NCBI GenBank assembly: GCA_034211175.1 | Contig: JAXHUH010000251.1 | Location: 1-33,039, forward strand | Length of the DNA stretch: 33,039 nt | From: JAXHUH01 sp034211175 | Lineage (GTDB): Bacteria; Actinomycetota; Acidimicrobiia; Acidimicrobiales; CAIXPF01 | Reading direction: 5' to 3' | Part shown: one piece after another, positions 1-6,768 of the stretch | How positions within the stretch are numbered: position 1 is the first letter of the stretch | Layout: the number at the start of each line of letters is the position of its first letter | The notes under the pieces: generated by a model | What the model was told of the DNA's origin: nothing | The model's database searches: none | What the model saw: only the letters and a program-made list of their open reading frames with translations | Position numbers and translations under genes: made by a program

Positions 1-108
1 CCCCAGCGCCAGACTGGCGTACGGCCTTCCAGCCAGGTTCGAGTCAGCGTCACGGGCAACCCGAACCCATTTTCACGTCGACACGACGCCCCCGCCAGGG
101 CCACAACG

Positions 109-155
109 ACTGGCGTGGGTTCCTGCTCTGTGGGCCGTCAGATCTGCATGCCAGT
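109..155 (-). terminator. Hairpin at the 3' end of the repair operon
   Basis: ACTGGCGTG at 109-117 pairs with CATGCCAGT at 147-155 (8 of 9, the ninth a G-T wobble), and the last codons and stop of the Ada-like gene lie in the right arm. There is no T-tract, so a terminator role is inferred from position. Bases 1-108 hold no gene I can support; a short palindrome (CGCCAG, A, CTGGCG at 8-20) is the only structure seen there. Confidence 0.4.
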
Positions 156-422
156 TCGGGTTCGCCAGTGGCGGTAGGCATCCGGGAGGCAGACGGCGCA
201 CGGGCGGTAGCCGGCGGCGATCGCCGTGGCTTCGTCGGCGAAGAAGACCCGGTCCCGCACGTAGCCGCCCCGGGCGATCGCGCGCAGCGCGCTCGGGCAG
301 TCGAGCCGACCGTAGATCCGGCCGCGACGGTGGCCGCCGAGCGTGCCGGGCACGGGGCTGTCACAGGCCCGTCCGTCGGGGCCGACCAGCCGCCACGTCC
401 CGCTGACGGGCGCCTCGCTCAC
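138..422 (-). CDS. Ada-type metal-binding domain protein lacking the methyl-acceptor cysteine
   Basis: A 94-aa protein resembling the N-terminal zinc-binding domain of Ada, a methylphosphotriester acceptor and transcription activator in E. coli. The signature is a CPSALRAIARGGYV stretch, an RVFFADEATAIAAGYRPC segment and a final CxxC. Cysteines stand at 42, 75 and 78. The position four residues before Cys42, where E. coli Ada has its reactive Cys38, is Gly38. Zinc may be completed by another residue such as His31 or Cys20, but suicidal methyl transfer as in Ada looks impossible. No AraC or methyltransferase domain is attached. It is the last gene of a four-gene operon; its GTG start overlaps the oxygenase stop by 4 bp (GTGA). 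A metal-binding or DNA-lesion-binding role is inference. Confidence 0.8.
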   Translation of the reverse strand: MSEAPVSGTWRLVGPDGRACDSPVPGTLGGHRRGRIYGRLDCPSALRAIARGGYVRDRVFFADEATAIAAGYRPCAVCLPDAYRHWRTRTGMQI

Positions 423-1162
423 TGTGCGTCGTGGAAGATCAGCCCGAGCGTGCGGCGCAGGCCCGATCGCACGGTGCTCACCCCGTGGCGCATCGGCTCG
501 TTGGCCCAGCCCCGCTTCGACGCCACCGGGCGGTCACGGGTGGTGAGCACGACGGCGTGGCCCTGCGGGATCGGCACGACCGTCGCCCGGGACTGAGCTC
601 GCGCCCGCTGGGCGACGACGACCAGCTCCCCGCCCGTGTAGTCCTCGCCCGGGCGATCGAGCCCGACGACGACCTGGAGCGGGAACACCAGCTCGCCGTA
701 CAGGTCACGATGCAGCGCGTTCCAACCGCCGGCCTCGTAGCGCAGCAGCAGAGGGGTGGGCCGGGTCTGGCCGGCGGCGTGGCACTGCTCGAGCCAGTCA
801 TCGAGGTCGTCGGGCCACGGCGCGTCGTGGCCGCGACGTTCGGCCCACTCCCGGGCGATCGGCAGCACGTGGGGCCAGAACGCCCGGCGCAAGCCATCGA
901 CGACCGGGGGCAGCGGGTGGTCGAAGTAGCGGTAGCGGCCCTCGCCGTAGCGGTGGCGGGCCATGTCGACCGTCGAGCGGAACCGACCCGGCTCGTCGAA
1001 CAGGTCGGCGATGGCCGAGCACTCGCCGGGCTCGAGCACCGGGCCGGCGTCGGCGATGCCGACGGTGTCCATCTCGTCGCCGATCGACGGCCACGCCAGC
1101 CGGTCGACCCGCTCGGCCAGCGTGAGGTCGTCGTGTGCGAAGAGGTCGGTCGTCGTGCTCAT
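419..1162 (-). CDS. 2OG-Fe(II) oxygenase, Oxygenase-NA family (PF09859-like)
   Basis: A 247-aa non-haem iron dioxygenase matching the Oxygenase-NA/COG3826 family, whose Pfam annotation links it to damaged DNA; its substrate is not established to my knowledge. The facial triad is visible as His151-x-Asp153 (in an LHRDLYGE segment) and His226 (in MRHGVS), and arginines near 235-237 could bind 2-oxoglutarate. Family-typical blocks are RSTVDMARHRYGEGRYRYF near 62-80 and GQTRPTPLLLRYEAGGWN near 131-148. The ATG at 1162 is chosen because it overlaps the ogt stop as ATGA and starts the conserved region; the open frame upstream lies inside ogt. Placement between an alkyltransferase and an Ada-like protein supports a role in nucleic-acid alkylation repair. 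Confidence 0.88.
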   Translation of the reverse strand: MSTTTDLFAHDDLTLAERVDRLAWPSIGDEMDTVGIADAGPVLEPGECSAIADLFDEPGRFRSTVDMARHRYGEGRYRYFDHPLPPVVDGLRRAFWPHVLPIAREWAERRGHDAPWPDDLDDWLEQCHAAGQTRPTPLLLRYEAGGWNALHRDLYGELVFPLQVVVGLDRPGEDYTGGELVVVAQRARAQSRATVVPIPQGHAVVLTTRDRPVASKRGWANEPMRHGVSTVRSGLRRTLGLIFHDAQ

Positions 1163-1920
1163 GGGGAGCGCTCCATCTCGAGGAGGGCGGCCTTGACGTC
1201 GTGCCCGCCGAGGTACTGGCCGAAGCTCCCGTCGCTGCGCACCACCCGGTGGCACGGGACGACCAGCGGTAGCGGGTTGTGGGAGCAGGCGCTCCCGACG
1301 GCCCGCACCGCGGCCGGGCTGCCGGCCGCCACGGCGACGGTCTTGTAGCTCTCGGTCGTGCCGTAGGGGATGGCCCGCAGGTGGGTCAGCACGTCGCGGC
1401 GGAACCCGTGGGCCAGGCGCAGGTCGAGCGCCAGGTCGAACTGCCGGCGGTGGCCGGCCAGGTACTCGTCGAGCTGGCGGGCCGCGGCGTCGGTGCGGCC
1501 GGGTGAGCGCAGGATCCGGGGACTCACCGTGGTGGCGAGCCGCTCGAGGACGGCGTCGTGGTCCTCTCGTTCGAACGCCACCCGCACCAGGCCCTCGGTG
1601 GTGGCGGCCAGCAGCAGCGGGCCGTAGGGGCTGTCGACGGTCCGGTACGCCAGGTCCAGCAGGTCGGCGGCGTCGGCCGCCTCGGTGAGGCGCCGTCGCA
1701 GGCGGTCCAGGTCGGTGCGGTCACCCTCGTCGCCGGCCGGGCCGTCGCCGGCCGGGCCGTCGGCGGCCGCGAGCCCGAGCGCGGTCCGCAGCTCGGCGGC
1801 GTCCCGGTCGTGCTCGCCCTCGACGCGGCCGTCCTCGTCGTGGTCGTTCTCGTCGTGGTCGTCCTCGTCGTGGTCGTCGACGCCGACACGGGTCGTTGGG
1901 TTGGTGCGGTCGATGCTCAT
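1159..1920 (-). CDS. ogt: Methylated-DNA--protein-cysteine methyltransferase with His/Asp-rich N-terminal extension
   Basis: A 253-aa O6-alkylguanine-DNA alkyltransferase that removes alkyl groups from O6-guanine by irreversible transfer to its own cysteine. The active-site PCHRV motif puts the acceptor at Cys223; the helix-turn-helix and Asn hinge region (YGTTESYKTVAVAAGSP) is near 186-202. Family members are usually about 160-180 aa; here about 90 residues precede the methyltransferase fold. Residues 15-40 are a run of Asp, His and Glu, then an AELRTALGL segment and a helix (LDRLRRRLTEAADAADLLDL) lead into the fold. Its ATG overlaps the sigma-factor stop (ATGA), so translation should be coupled. 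The extension could bind metal or act on the adjacent sigma factor; both are speculation. Confidence 0.92.
   Translation of the reverse strand: MSIDRTNPTTRVGVDDHDEDDHDENDHDEDGRVEGEHDRDAAELRTALGLAAADGPAGDGPAGDEGDRTDLDRLRRRLTEAADAADLLDLAYRTVDSPYGPLLLAATTEGLVRVAFEREDHDAVLERLATTVSPRILRSPGRTDAAARQLDEYLAGHRRQFDLALDLRLAHGFRRDVLTHLRAIPYGTTESYKTVAVAAGSPAAVRAVGSACSHNPLPLVVPCHRVVRSDGSFGQYLGGHDVKAALLEMERSP
1831..1875 (-). repeat. Three tandem 15-bp units encoding DHDE(D/N) blocks
   Basis: Residues 16-30 of the alkyltransferase are DHDED, DHDEN and DHDED, encoded by three near-identical 15-bp units (plus-strand unit GTCCTCGTCGTGGTC with one variant). The unit length is a multiple of three, so copy-number change would lengthen or shorten the acidic/His tract without a frameshift. 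Confidence 0.85.
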
Positions 1921-2393
1921 GTCGGCGCTCCTCGCCGGTAGTGGCCGCGCAGCTTGGCGATCCCGTCGGCGGCGCTCCTGCGGGCCGCGGCCTCGCTGCT
2001 GCCGAGCAGCTCGGCCACCTCCGGGTACGGGAGGTCGGCCAGGTAGCGGTACACGACCGCGCCCTGCTGCTTCGGGGGCAACGTCGCCAGGACCGCACGG
2101 AGCTCGTCGTCGGGCTCGTCGGTGCGGTCCCACGTCGGGACCTCGGGCGGGTCGCCGTCGGTGCGGGGTGCCCGGTAGGTGCGGCGGATCTGGTCGATGG
2201 CCTTGCGGTGGGCGATCGTGGCCAGCCAGCCCTCGACGTTGCTGTCGGGCCGCAGGTCGGGATACGCCCGCATGGCGGCGAGGAACGTCTCGGACCACGC
2301 GTCGTCGGCGTCGGGGCCGAGCAACGCCCGGCACACCCGCAGCACCATCGCCCCGTGTTCGGCGACGACCTCCTCGAACGGTTGCAAGGTCAC
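1917..2393 (-). CDS. ECF-type RNA polymerase sigma factor
   Basis: A 158-aa sigma-70 family protein with the two-domain ECF layout. Region 2 is near residues 8-75: an FEEVVAEHGAMVLRVCRALLG start, then DAWSETFLAAMRAYP and the WLATIAHRKAIDQIRR segment typical of regions 2.3-2.4. Region 4 is near 98-150 (LATLPPKQQGAVVYRYLADLPYPEVAELLGSSEAAARRS), an HTH that would read the -35 element. No separate anti-sigma gene is adjacent; the next gene is the alkyltransferase, with a 4-bp overlap. The start is GTG at 2393 with no obvious Shine-Dalgarno. It probably directs transcription of its own repair operon and perhaps alkB, but no promoter pair was recognised upstream. Confidence 0.9.
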   Translation of the reverse strand: MTLQPFEEVVAEHGAMVLRVCRALLGPDADDAWSETFLAAMRAYPDLRPDSNVEGWLATIAHRKAIDQIRRTYRAPRTDGDPPEVPTWDRTDEPDDELRAVLATLPPKQQGAVVYRYLADLPYPEVAELLGSSEAAARRSAADGIAKLRGHYRRGAPT

Positions 2394-2602
2394 GTCAGGT
2401 CAACGCCGACGACGCCGGATCTGTGAGGTCGGCCCACCGAGAATCCCGATGGTCGTTGGTGCGTGCAGGGCCGGCGTCGCGGGGTTCTCGGGAGGCGGCT
2501 GCACCGCGTCGGCGAGGACCTCGTCTTCGGCCGACCCACGCTGGTCGACGTGGTGCGCCTGCGCTGACCGGCGCCTACCGACCACCGCCGGGTCGCCGGC
2601 GC
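2394..2602. other. Intergenic region between alkB and the sigma operon
   Basis: This 209-bp stretch separates two co-directional minus-strand genes and should hold the sigma operon promoter. Neither a TANNNT box nor an ECF-like GGAAC element was found near the sigma start. A plus-strand open stretch ending at about 2566 (VGEDLVFGRPTLVDVVRLR then stop) reads smoothly but has no start or family match, so I do not call a gene. Confidence 0.5.
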
Positions 2603-3382
2603 TCACGCGAAGCCGGTCTCGCGGACGGTGATGCTGAGCCGGCCGGGCGGCAGCCCGAGCCCGGCCGGGGCGGTGCCGTCGGCGACCTTCGGCACCCCGT
2701 GGAAGATCCGTCGGTTGGCCCGGCCGAACACGAGCAGGTCGCCACTGGTCAGCTCGACGTCGGTGAACGGCGAGGTCCGCCGGTCGGTCCCGGCCATCCG
2801 GAACGTGCACGAGTCCCCGAGGCTGATCGTGACCACCGGCGCGTCCGATGGCTCCTCACCGTCCTGGTGGAGCCCGAGCCGGGAGCCGGGCGCGTAGAGG
2901 TTCACGATCGCTGCGTCGGGGGCGTAGCCGATGGCCTCGGGGCTGTCCGGGCCGTACGCCTCGGCCACCGCCGCCCGGGCCAGCGCCACGATCGAGTCGG
3001 GCAGCGGCTTGACCGGTGCGCCGTCGGTGTCATCCGCGTTGCGGCTGTACACGTACGGGTACCAGTGCCAGCCCAGGCACACCGACTGCACGCTCATGAG
3101 GTGCCCGGTTGGCATGCGGGGGTGGCGCAGCCCGGCGGGAGGTAGCGCCCAGGCCCGGAAGTCGGCGACGAGCCCACGCTGCGCGTCCTCGCCGAGCCAG
3201 TCGGGGACGTGGACGACCCCGGTCAGCGGCTCGGAGCGGGGACGCGGCGCCGCCGGTGCGGCCAGGGTCAACCGGAGCTGCCCGGCGGGGTCGGCGGCGT
3301 CGTGTGGGTCCGCCAGGACCGTCGGCACCCCTCCGGCCCGGCTGCTGGCCCCGTGGCGGTGGGTGTGTTGCGCGCTTCCCAT
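2603..3382 (-). CDS. alkB: Alpha-ketoglutarate-dependent DNA repair dioxygenase AlkB
   Basis: A 259-aa AlkB-family enzyme that oxidatively removes 1-methyladenine and 3-methylcytosine lesions. The double-stranded beta-helix is in the C-terminal half: iron ligands His172-x-Asp174 (LGLHQDGEE) and His228 (RIFHGVPK), and the RLSITVR block at 248-254 supplies the two arginines expected of AlkB. The NLYAPGSRLG and SLGDSCTFRM blocks also fit. The first 50 residues are low-complexity Ala/Arg/Pro. The ATG at 3382 is preferred because a TACGTT box lies 9 nt upstream, fitting a leaderless mRNA; the longer open frame upstream runs through other genes. It lies just before the sigma/ogt/oxygenase operon on the same strand, extending the alkylation-repair theme. 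Confidence 0.93.
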   Translation of the reverse strand: MGSAQHTHRHGASSRAGGVPTVLADPHDAADPAGQLRLTLAAPAAPRPRSEPLTGVVHVPDWLGEDAQRGLVADFRAWALPPAGLRHPRMPTGHLMSVQSVCLGWHWYPYVYSRNADDTDGAPVKPLPDSIVALARAAVAEAYGPDSPEAIGYAPDAAIVNLYAPGSRLGLHQDGEEPSDAPVVTISLGDSCTFRMAGTDRRTSPFTDVELTSGDLLVFGRANRRIFHGVPKVADGTAPAGLGLPPGRLSITVRETGFA

Positions 3383-3391
3383 ACCCGGGCC

Positions 3392-3397
3392 AACGTA
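3392..3397 (-). promoter_or_regulatory. -10 box (TACGTT) for alkB, leaderless
   Basis: On the minus strand TACGTT is followed by 9 nt and the alkB ATG. The same spacing logic recurs at six other genes in this window. No -35 element is evident. Confidence 0.45.
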
Positions 3398-3432
3398 CGC
3401 GCCGTCGTCTCCGTGAGGTCGTGTCCGGAACG

Positions 3433-3915
3433 TCACGCCGGGAGGGCCTTGGCCATCGTCCACACGCCGACGTCGCCGAAGACGACGGACCGCTCGAGGT
3501 AGCGGTAGCCGAGCCGTTCGTAGAGGCGCCGGTTGCCCGAGGCGATCTCGCCGACGACGAGGCGGACCTCCCGATGCCCGTCCTGTCGGGCGACCGCCTC
3601 GATCCCGGCCATCAGCCTGGTCGCGAGCCCGAGGCCGCGCTGGTCCGGCGCGACCATGAGCCGCTCGATGGCCGGTGGCACGCGGTCCGACCGCAGGCTC
3701 ACCGCCCCGACGATCCGGCCGCGGCCGTCGAGGCGTGCCGCGATCGTGTGCGACCTGCGGAGCCGGGCGTCGAGCTCCGCGAACGTCTCGTCGAGCGCGG
3801 GCACCTCCGGGGTCCCGTACAGGTGGGCCTCGTCGACGAACGCGGCGCGCTGGAGCGTGAGCAGCTCGCCGTGGTCCTCGACGGTCGCCCGGTCGATGGT
3901 GCAGAGGTCGGCCAC
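3433..3915 (-). CDS. GNAT family N-acetyltransferase
   Basis: A 160-aa GCN5-related acetyltransferase. The acetyl-CoA pyrophosphate-binding motif A is seen as IERLMVAPDQRGLGLATRLM near residues 94-113 (RxxGLA loop), followed by motif B around RRLYERLGYRYLERSVVFG, which closes the fold. The substrate is unknown; an N-terminal VADLCTIDRATVEDHGELLTL segment is the usual beta1-alpha1. I start at GTG 3915 because conserved sequence begins there and upstream codons are Arg-rich and unlike a domain; a degenerate GACGCT box sits 7 nt before it. It is 50 bp upstream of alkB on the same strand, so co-transcription is possible. Confidence 0.8.
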   Translation of the reverse strand: MADLCTIDRATVEDHGELLTLQRAAFVDEAHLYGTPEVPALDETFAELDARLRRSHTIAARLDGRGRIVGAVSLRSDRVPPAIERLMVAPDQRGLGLATRLMAGIEAVARQDGHREVRLVVGEIASGNRRLYERLGYRYLERSVVFGDVGVWTMAKALPA

Positions 3916-4096
3916 GCGTCGAAGCGTCGTCGCCGCCGGCGGGCGATGCCAGGGGGTTTCCCGGGTCGTCCGTCCGAGGCCCGCTCTCTGCTCGTTGGCG
4001 GCCCGAGGGACGGCGACGGCCACGAGGTGCCGGCGCCGGGACCAGCGCCTGGTCGCCGGCACGCGGGCGCAGAGAACCTTCGACGGGCCACGAGCC

Positions 4097-4115
4097 GGCC
4101 CGGCCAGGCCGGGCC
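4097..4115 (-). terminator. Hairpin downstream of the LLM oxidoreductase
   Basis: GGCCCGGCC and GGCCGGGCC are perfect 9-bp complements around one base, 23 bp past the stop of the minus-strand oxidoreductase. There is no T-tract. The rest of 3916-4137 holds no gene I can support. Confidence 0.5.
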
Positions 4116-4137
4116 CGTGCGCCCGAGAACGAGCCGA

Positions 4138-5232
4138 TCAGGAGCCGACGCGGCCGCTGAGCTTCGGGAGCACCTCGGCGACGAGGCGCTCGTGGGCCGC
4201 GGTCGCATCCTCGATGTCGAGGCCCCGGCCGGGCCCGTGGACGAAGATCCGGCGGATCCCGAGGCCGATCAGCTCCTCGATCCGCTCCACGCAGTAGGAC
4301 GCGGGCCCGGCGACGGCGAACGCATCGATGACCTCGTCGGTCAGCGCCTTCGACTGGGGCGAGCCGTGGGTGAAGTGGGCGTTCATGTCGTAGGCGGCGT
4401 GCACGGCCTCGAGCGTGCGGCGCTGGTCGTCGCCGACCGGCCCGGCGACGGTCCCGTGCATCACCGAGAACCGGGCGTAGGACCCGATGCCGCCACTGAT
4501 CATCCGCCTCGCCTCGCCACGATCGGGGTGGACCAGCACCGGCACGTAGGCGCCGAGGCCGAGCTCCGCCGGGTCCCGCCCGACGCTGCGGCACGCGTCG
4601 TGGGCGACGCCGACGGCCCACCGGAGCCGATCGGGGTCCACGCCGACGGCGAACGTGACCGCGTCGGCCAATCGTCCGGCGATGTCGATCACCTTCGGGC
4701 CCGACGCGGCCACGTCGACCGGCACCTTCGGGTTGGCGTCGCGCAGCCATCGCAGGCGGCTCGCGGTCGGCCCACCCGACATCTGCAACGTCGACGACGG
4801 CGCCAGCCCGGGGCGCAGGTCGGTGTCGAGATCGAACGGCACCTCGTCGCGGCGCAGGTACCCCTGGAGGCGGGCGAGGTAGTGGTCGAACTGCGACGGC
4901 GACGCAGGTGCGAGGCCGAGGTGGGCGAGCGCCGAGTCACCACGACCGATCCCGAGCACGAACCGGCCGCCGGACTCGGCCTGGACGGTCGCCGCTGACG
5001 TCGCCGCGAGCGCGGGATGGCGGGTCACCGGATTGGTCACCGCGGTCGCCAGCCGGAGCCGGGTCGTGGCCGTCGCCGCCATGGTCAGCGCCACGTACGG
5101 GTCGCCGGCGAGGTTCTGCGAGTCGACGACGCCGAAGCCGTCCCAACCCTCGTCCTCGAGCCGCCGGGCCCGGGCGGCGGCGTCGCTCGGCCGCCCCGCC
5201 CCGCTGGTCCAGACCTCCACCGGACTAGGCAT
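4138..5232 (-). CDS. LLM class (F420-type) flavin-dependent oxidoreductase
   Basis: A 364-aa luciferase-like monooxygenase-fold (TIM-barrel) protein. Family marks are the VEVWTSG start, the RLEDEGWDGFGVVDSQNLAGDPYVAL block, the RLRLATAVTNPVTRHPALAATSAATV strand-helix near 60-85, and GGRFVLGIGRGDSAL. This pattern is shared by coenzyme-F420-dependent reductases and dehydrogenases of actinobacteria; the substrate cannot be read. The ATG at 5232 is preceded by a GGTGAGG Shine-Dalgarno about 4 nt away. It is divergent from the acyl-CoA dehydrogenase, with a 22-bp palindrome between them that could regulate both. Length fits the family. Cofactor choice (F420 rather than FMN) is inferred from similarity. 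Confidence 0.85.
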   Translation of the reverse strand: MPSPVEVWTSGAGRPSDAAARARRLEDEGWDGFGVVDSQNLAGDPYVALTMAATATTRLRLATAVTNPVTRHPALAATSAATVQAESGGRFVLGIGRGDSALAHLGLAPASPSQFDHYLARLQGYLRRDEVPFDLDTDLRPGLAPSSTLQMSGGPTASRLRWLRDANPKVPVDVAASGPKVIDIAGRLADAVTFAVGVDPDRLRWAVGVAHDACRSVGRDPAELGLGAYVPVLVHPDRGEARRMISGGIGSYARFSVMHGTVAGPVGDDQRRTLEAVHAAYDMNAHFTHGSPQSKALTDEVIDAFAVAGPASYCVERIEELIGLGIRRIFVHGPGRGLDIEDATAAHERLVAEVLPKLSGRVGS

Positions 5233-5386
5233 GTGCCTCACCGTGCATCCGTGTCCCCCCGGTGCCGACGCGGGCGCTGCGCCCGTCGGCCTTGCCGCGT
5301 GCCCGACCTGCTCGGAGCACGTGGTCCGCCAGTGGAGTCGACCCGGCGCCCGATCCGCAACCGGCCTTCTTGGCTGGTGGCGCACG

Positions 5387-5418
5387 CGGTCGACATCGGT
5401 GTCGACCGTGACTAGCGT
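5387..5418 (+). promoter_or_regulatory. Palindromic operator and promoter of the acyl-CoA dehydrogenase
   Basis: Arms CGGTCGACA (5387-5395) and TGTCGACCG (5400-5408) are perfect complements around TCGG. The left arm contains a -35-like TCGACA (5390-5395), 17 nt before a TAGCGT -10 (5413-5418), which lies 7 nt before the GTG start. The palindrome therefore covers the -35 and most of the spacer, as a repressor site would. Confidence 0.7.
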
Positions 5419-5425
5419 CACCGCC

Positions 5426-6688
5426 GTGACGGACAGCCTCCAGCAGGTCCGACCGGCTGCCGAGCCGGACTCGCTCCGAGCCGAGCTGCGGCGATGGCTC
5501 GACGACAACTGGGACCCGGGCCTGTCGCTGCTCGACTGGCGGGAGCGGCTGTGCGACGCGGGCTGGGCGGTGCCCGCCTGGCCCCGCCGTTGGTACGGGC
5601 TCGACCTGCCGTCGTGGGCCGCCGACCTCGTCTCGCGCGAGATCGCGGCGTACGGCGCGGTCGGCACCCCGCTGGGCGGGGGGATGGGCCTCGCCGGGCC
5701 GACGATCCTCGAACGGGGCCCCGACGCCGCCCGCGAGCGGTTCCTCCGCCCGATCCTCACCGGCGCCGAGACCTGGTGCCAGCTGTTCAGCGAGCCCGGC
5801 GCCGGCTCCGACCTGGCCGGGCTCACCACCCGCGCCGAGCTCGACGGCGACGAGTGGGTGGTCAACGGCCAGAAGGTGTGGAACACCAGCGCCCACCACG
5901 CCGACTTCGGGCTGCTCGTGGCCCGCACCGACTGGTCGGCGCCCAAGCACCGGGGCCTCACCTACTTCGCGCTCCCCATGCACCAGCCCGGCGTCGAGGT
6001 CCGGCCGCTCCACCAGATGAACGGGCACAGCTCGTTCAACGAGGTGTTCCTCACCGATGCCCGCATCCCGAAGGACATGGTGATCGGCGACGTCGGCGCC
6101 GGCTGGCAGGTCGCGATGACGACGCTGGCCTACGAGCGCCGCTTCGGCGGCATGTCGCGGCCCCGCTACGCCCGCGACGGCGGTCGGGCGCTGGAGGAGG
6201 CGTCGGCCGAGGCCGATGAGCACTTCGCCACCTACCGCTGGTACCCCCAGCGCGCCGGTCGGGCCGACCTGATCATCGACCGGCTCGAAGCCGGCACGAT
6301 CGACGATCCGCTCGCCCGCCAGCAGGCGGCCGGGGTGCTGTCGCTCCAGCAGGCGAGCCGGTGGACCGCCGAGCGGGCGACCGCGGCCCGGGCGCTCGGC
6401 CGCCCACCCGGCTCCGAGGGCTCGATCGGCAAGCTGGCGCTGAGCGAGGTGGCGCGGCGCTCGGCGCTGGCCCACACGTCACTCGTCGGCGCCCACGGGA
6501 TGTTGAACGGCCCGGACTCTCCCGACGACGGCACGGTCCCCGAGATCCTGGTGTCGACCCCGGCCCAGTCGATCGCCGGCGGCACCGACGAGATCCAGCA
6601 CAACATCATCGGCGAGAAGGTGCTCGGCCTGCCCCGCGACCCGTCGGTCGACCGGGACATCCCGTTCCGCGACGTGCTGCGCAACTGA
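5426..6688 (+). CDS. Acyl-CoA dehydrogenase family protein
   Basis: A 420-aa flavoprotein of the acyl-CoA dehydrogenase fold, catalysing alpha,beta-desaturation of an acyl-CoA thioester. Visible are the FAD/substrate block QLFSEPGAGSDLAGLTTRA, the middle beta-domain strand WVVNGQKVWNTSAHHADFGLLVART, and the C-terminal IAGGTDEIQHNIIGEKVLGLPR segment that contacts FAD. Where medium-chain enzymes have the catalytic Glu of a YEGT motif this protein has AGGT, as in many actinobacterial paralogues, so its base must lie elsewhere or it needs a partner subunit. GTG 5426 is chosen from the leaderless spacing to TAGCGT; GTG 5408, in frame, would lie inside the promoter. The TetR gene 80 bp downstream may control it. 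Confidence 0.88.
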   Translation: MTDSLQQVRPAAEPDSLRAELRRWLDDNWDPGLSLLDWRERLCDAGWAVPAWPRRWYGLDLPSWAADLVSREIAAYGAVGTPLGGGMGLAGPTILERGPDAARERFLRPILTGAETWCQLFSEPGAGSDLAGLTTRAELDGDEWVVNGQKVWNTSAHHADFGLLVARTDWSAPKHRGLTYFALPMHQPGVEVRPLHQMNGHSSFNEVFLTDARIPKDMVIGDVGAGWQVAMTTLAYERRFGGMSRPRYARDGGRALEEASAEADEHFATYRWYPQRAGRADLIIDRLEAGTIDDPLARQQAAGVLSLQQASRWTAERATAARALGRPPGSEGSIGKLALSEVARRSALAHTSLVGAHGMLNGPDSPDDGTVPEILVSTPAQSIAGGTDEIQHNIIGEKVLGLPRDPSVDRDIPFRDVLRN

Positions 6689-6728
6689 GCGCCGCGCCCA
6701 CCGGCCCGGCCGGCGCAGAACGGGCGTC

Positions 6729-6734
6729 TACGAT
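6729..6734 (+). promoter_or_regulatory. -10 box (TACGAT) for the TetR gene
   Basis: TACGAT lies 34 nt before the GTG start, leaving a short leader that includes an AAAGGA Shine-Dalgarno. No convincing -35 is present at the expected distance, so this is tentative. Confidence 0.35.
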
Positions 6735-6768
6735 CGCCTCCGACCTCCGGCGCAGCGAAAGGACGGCG

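Noticed and set aside
1..60. A GGTTCGAGTC stretch like a tRNA T-loop
   Set aside because: The flanking bases do not form a T-stem and no acceptor or anticodon arm can be built.
2421..2566. Plus-strand open frame ending VGEDLVFGRPTLVDVVRLR
   Set aside because: No start codon with ribosome site, no family match, and it lies in a promoter-bearing gap between minus-strand genes.
3934..4062. N-terminal extension of the GNAT acetyltransferase
   Set aside because: The added residues are Arg/Pro-rich and unlike the family; the conserved strand starts at GTG 3915.
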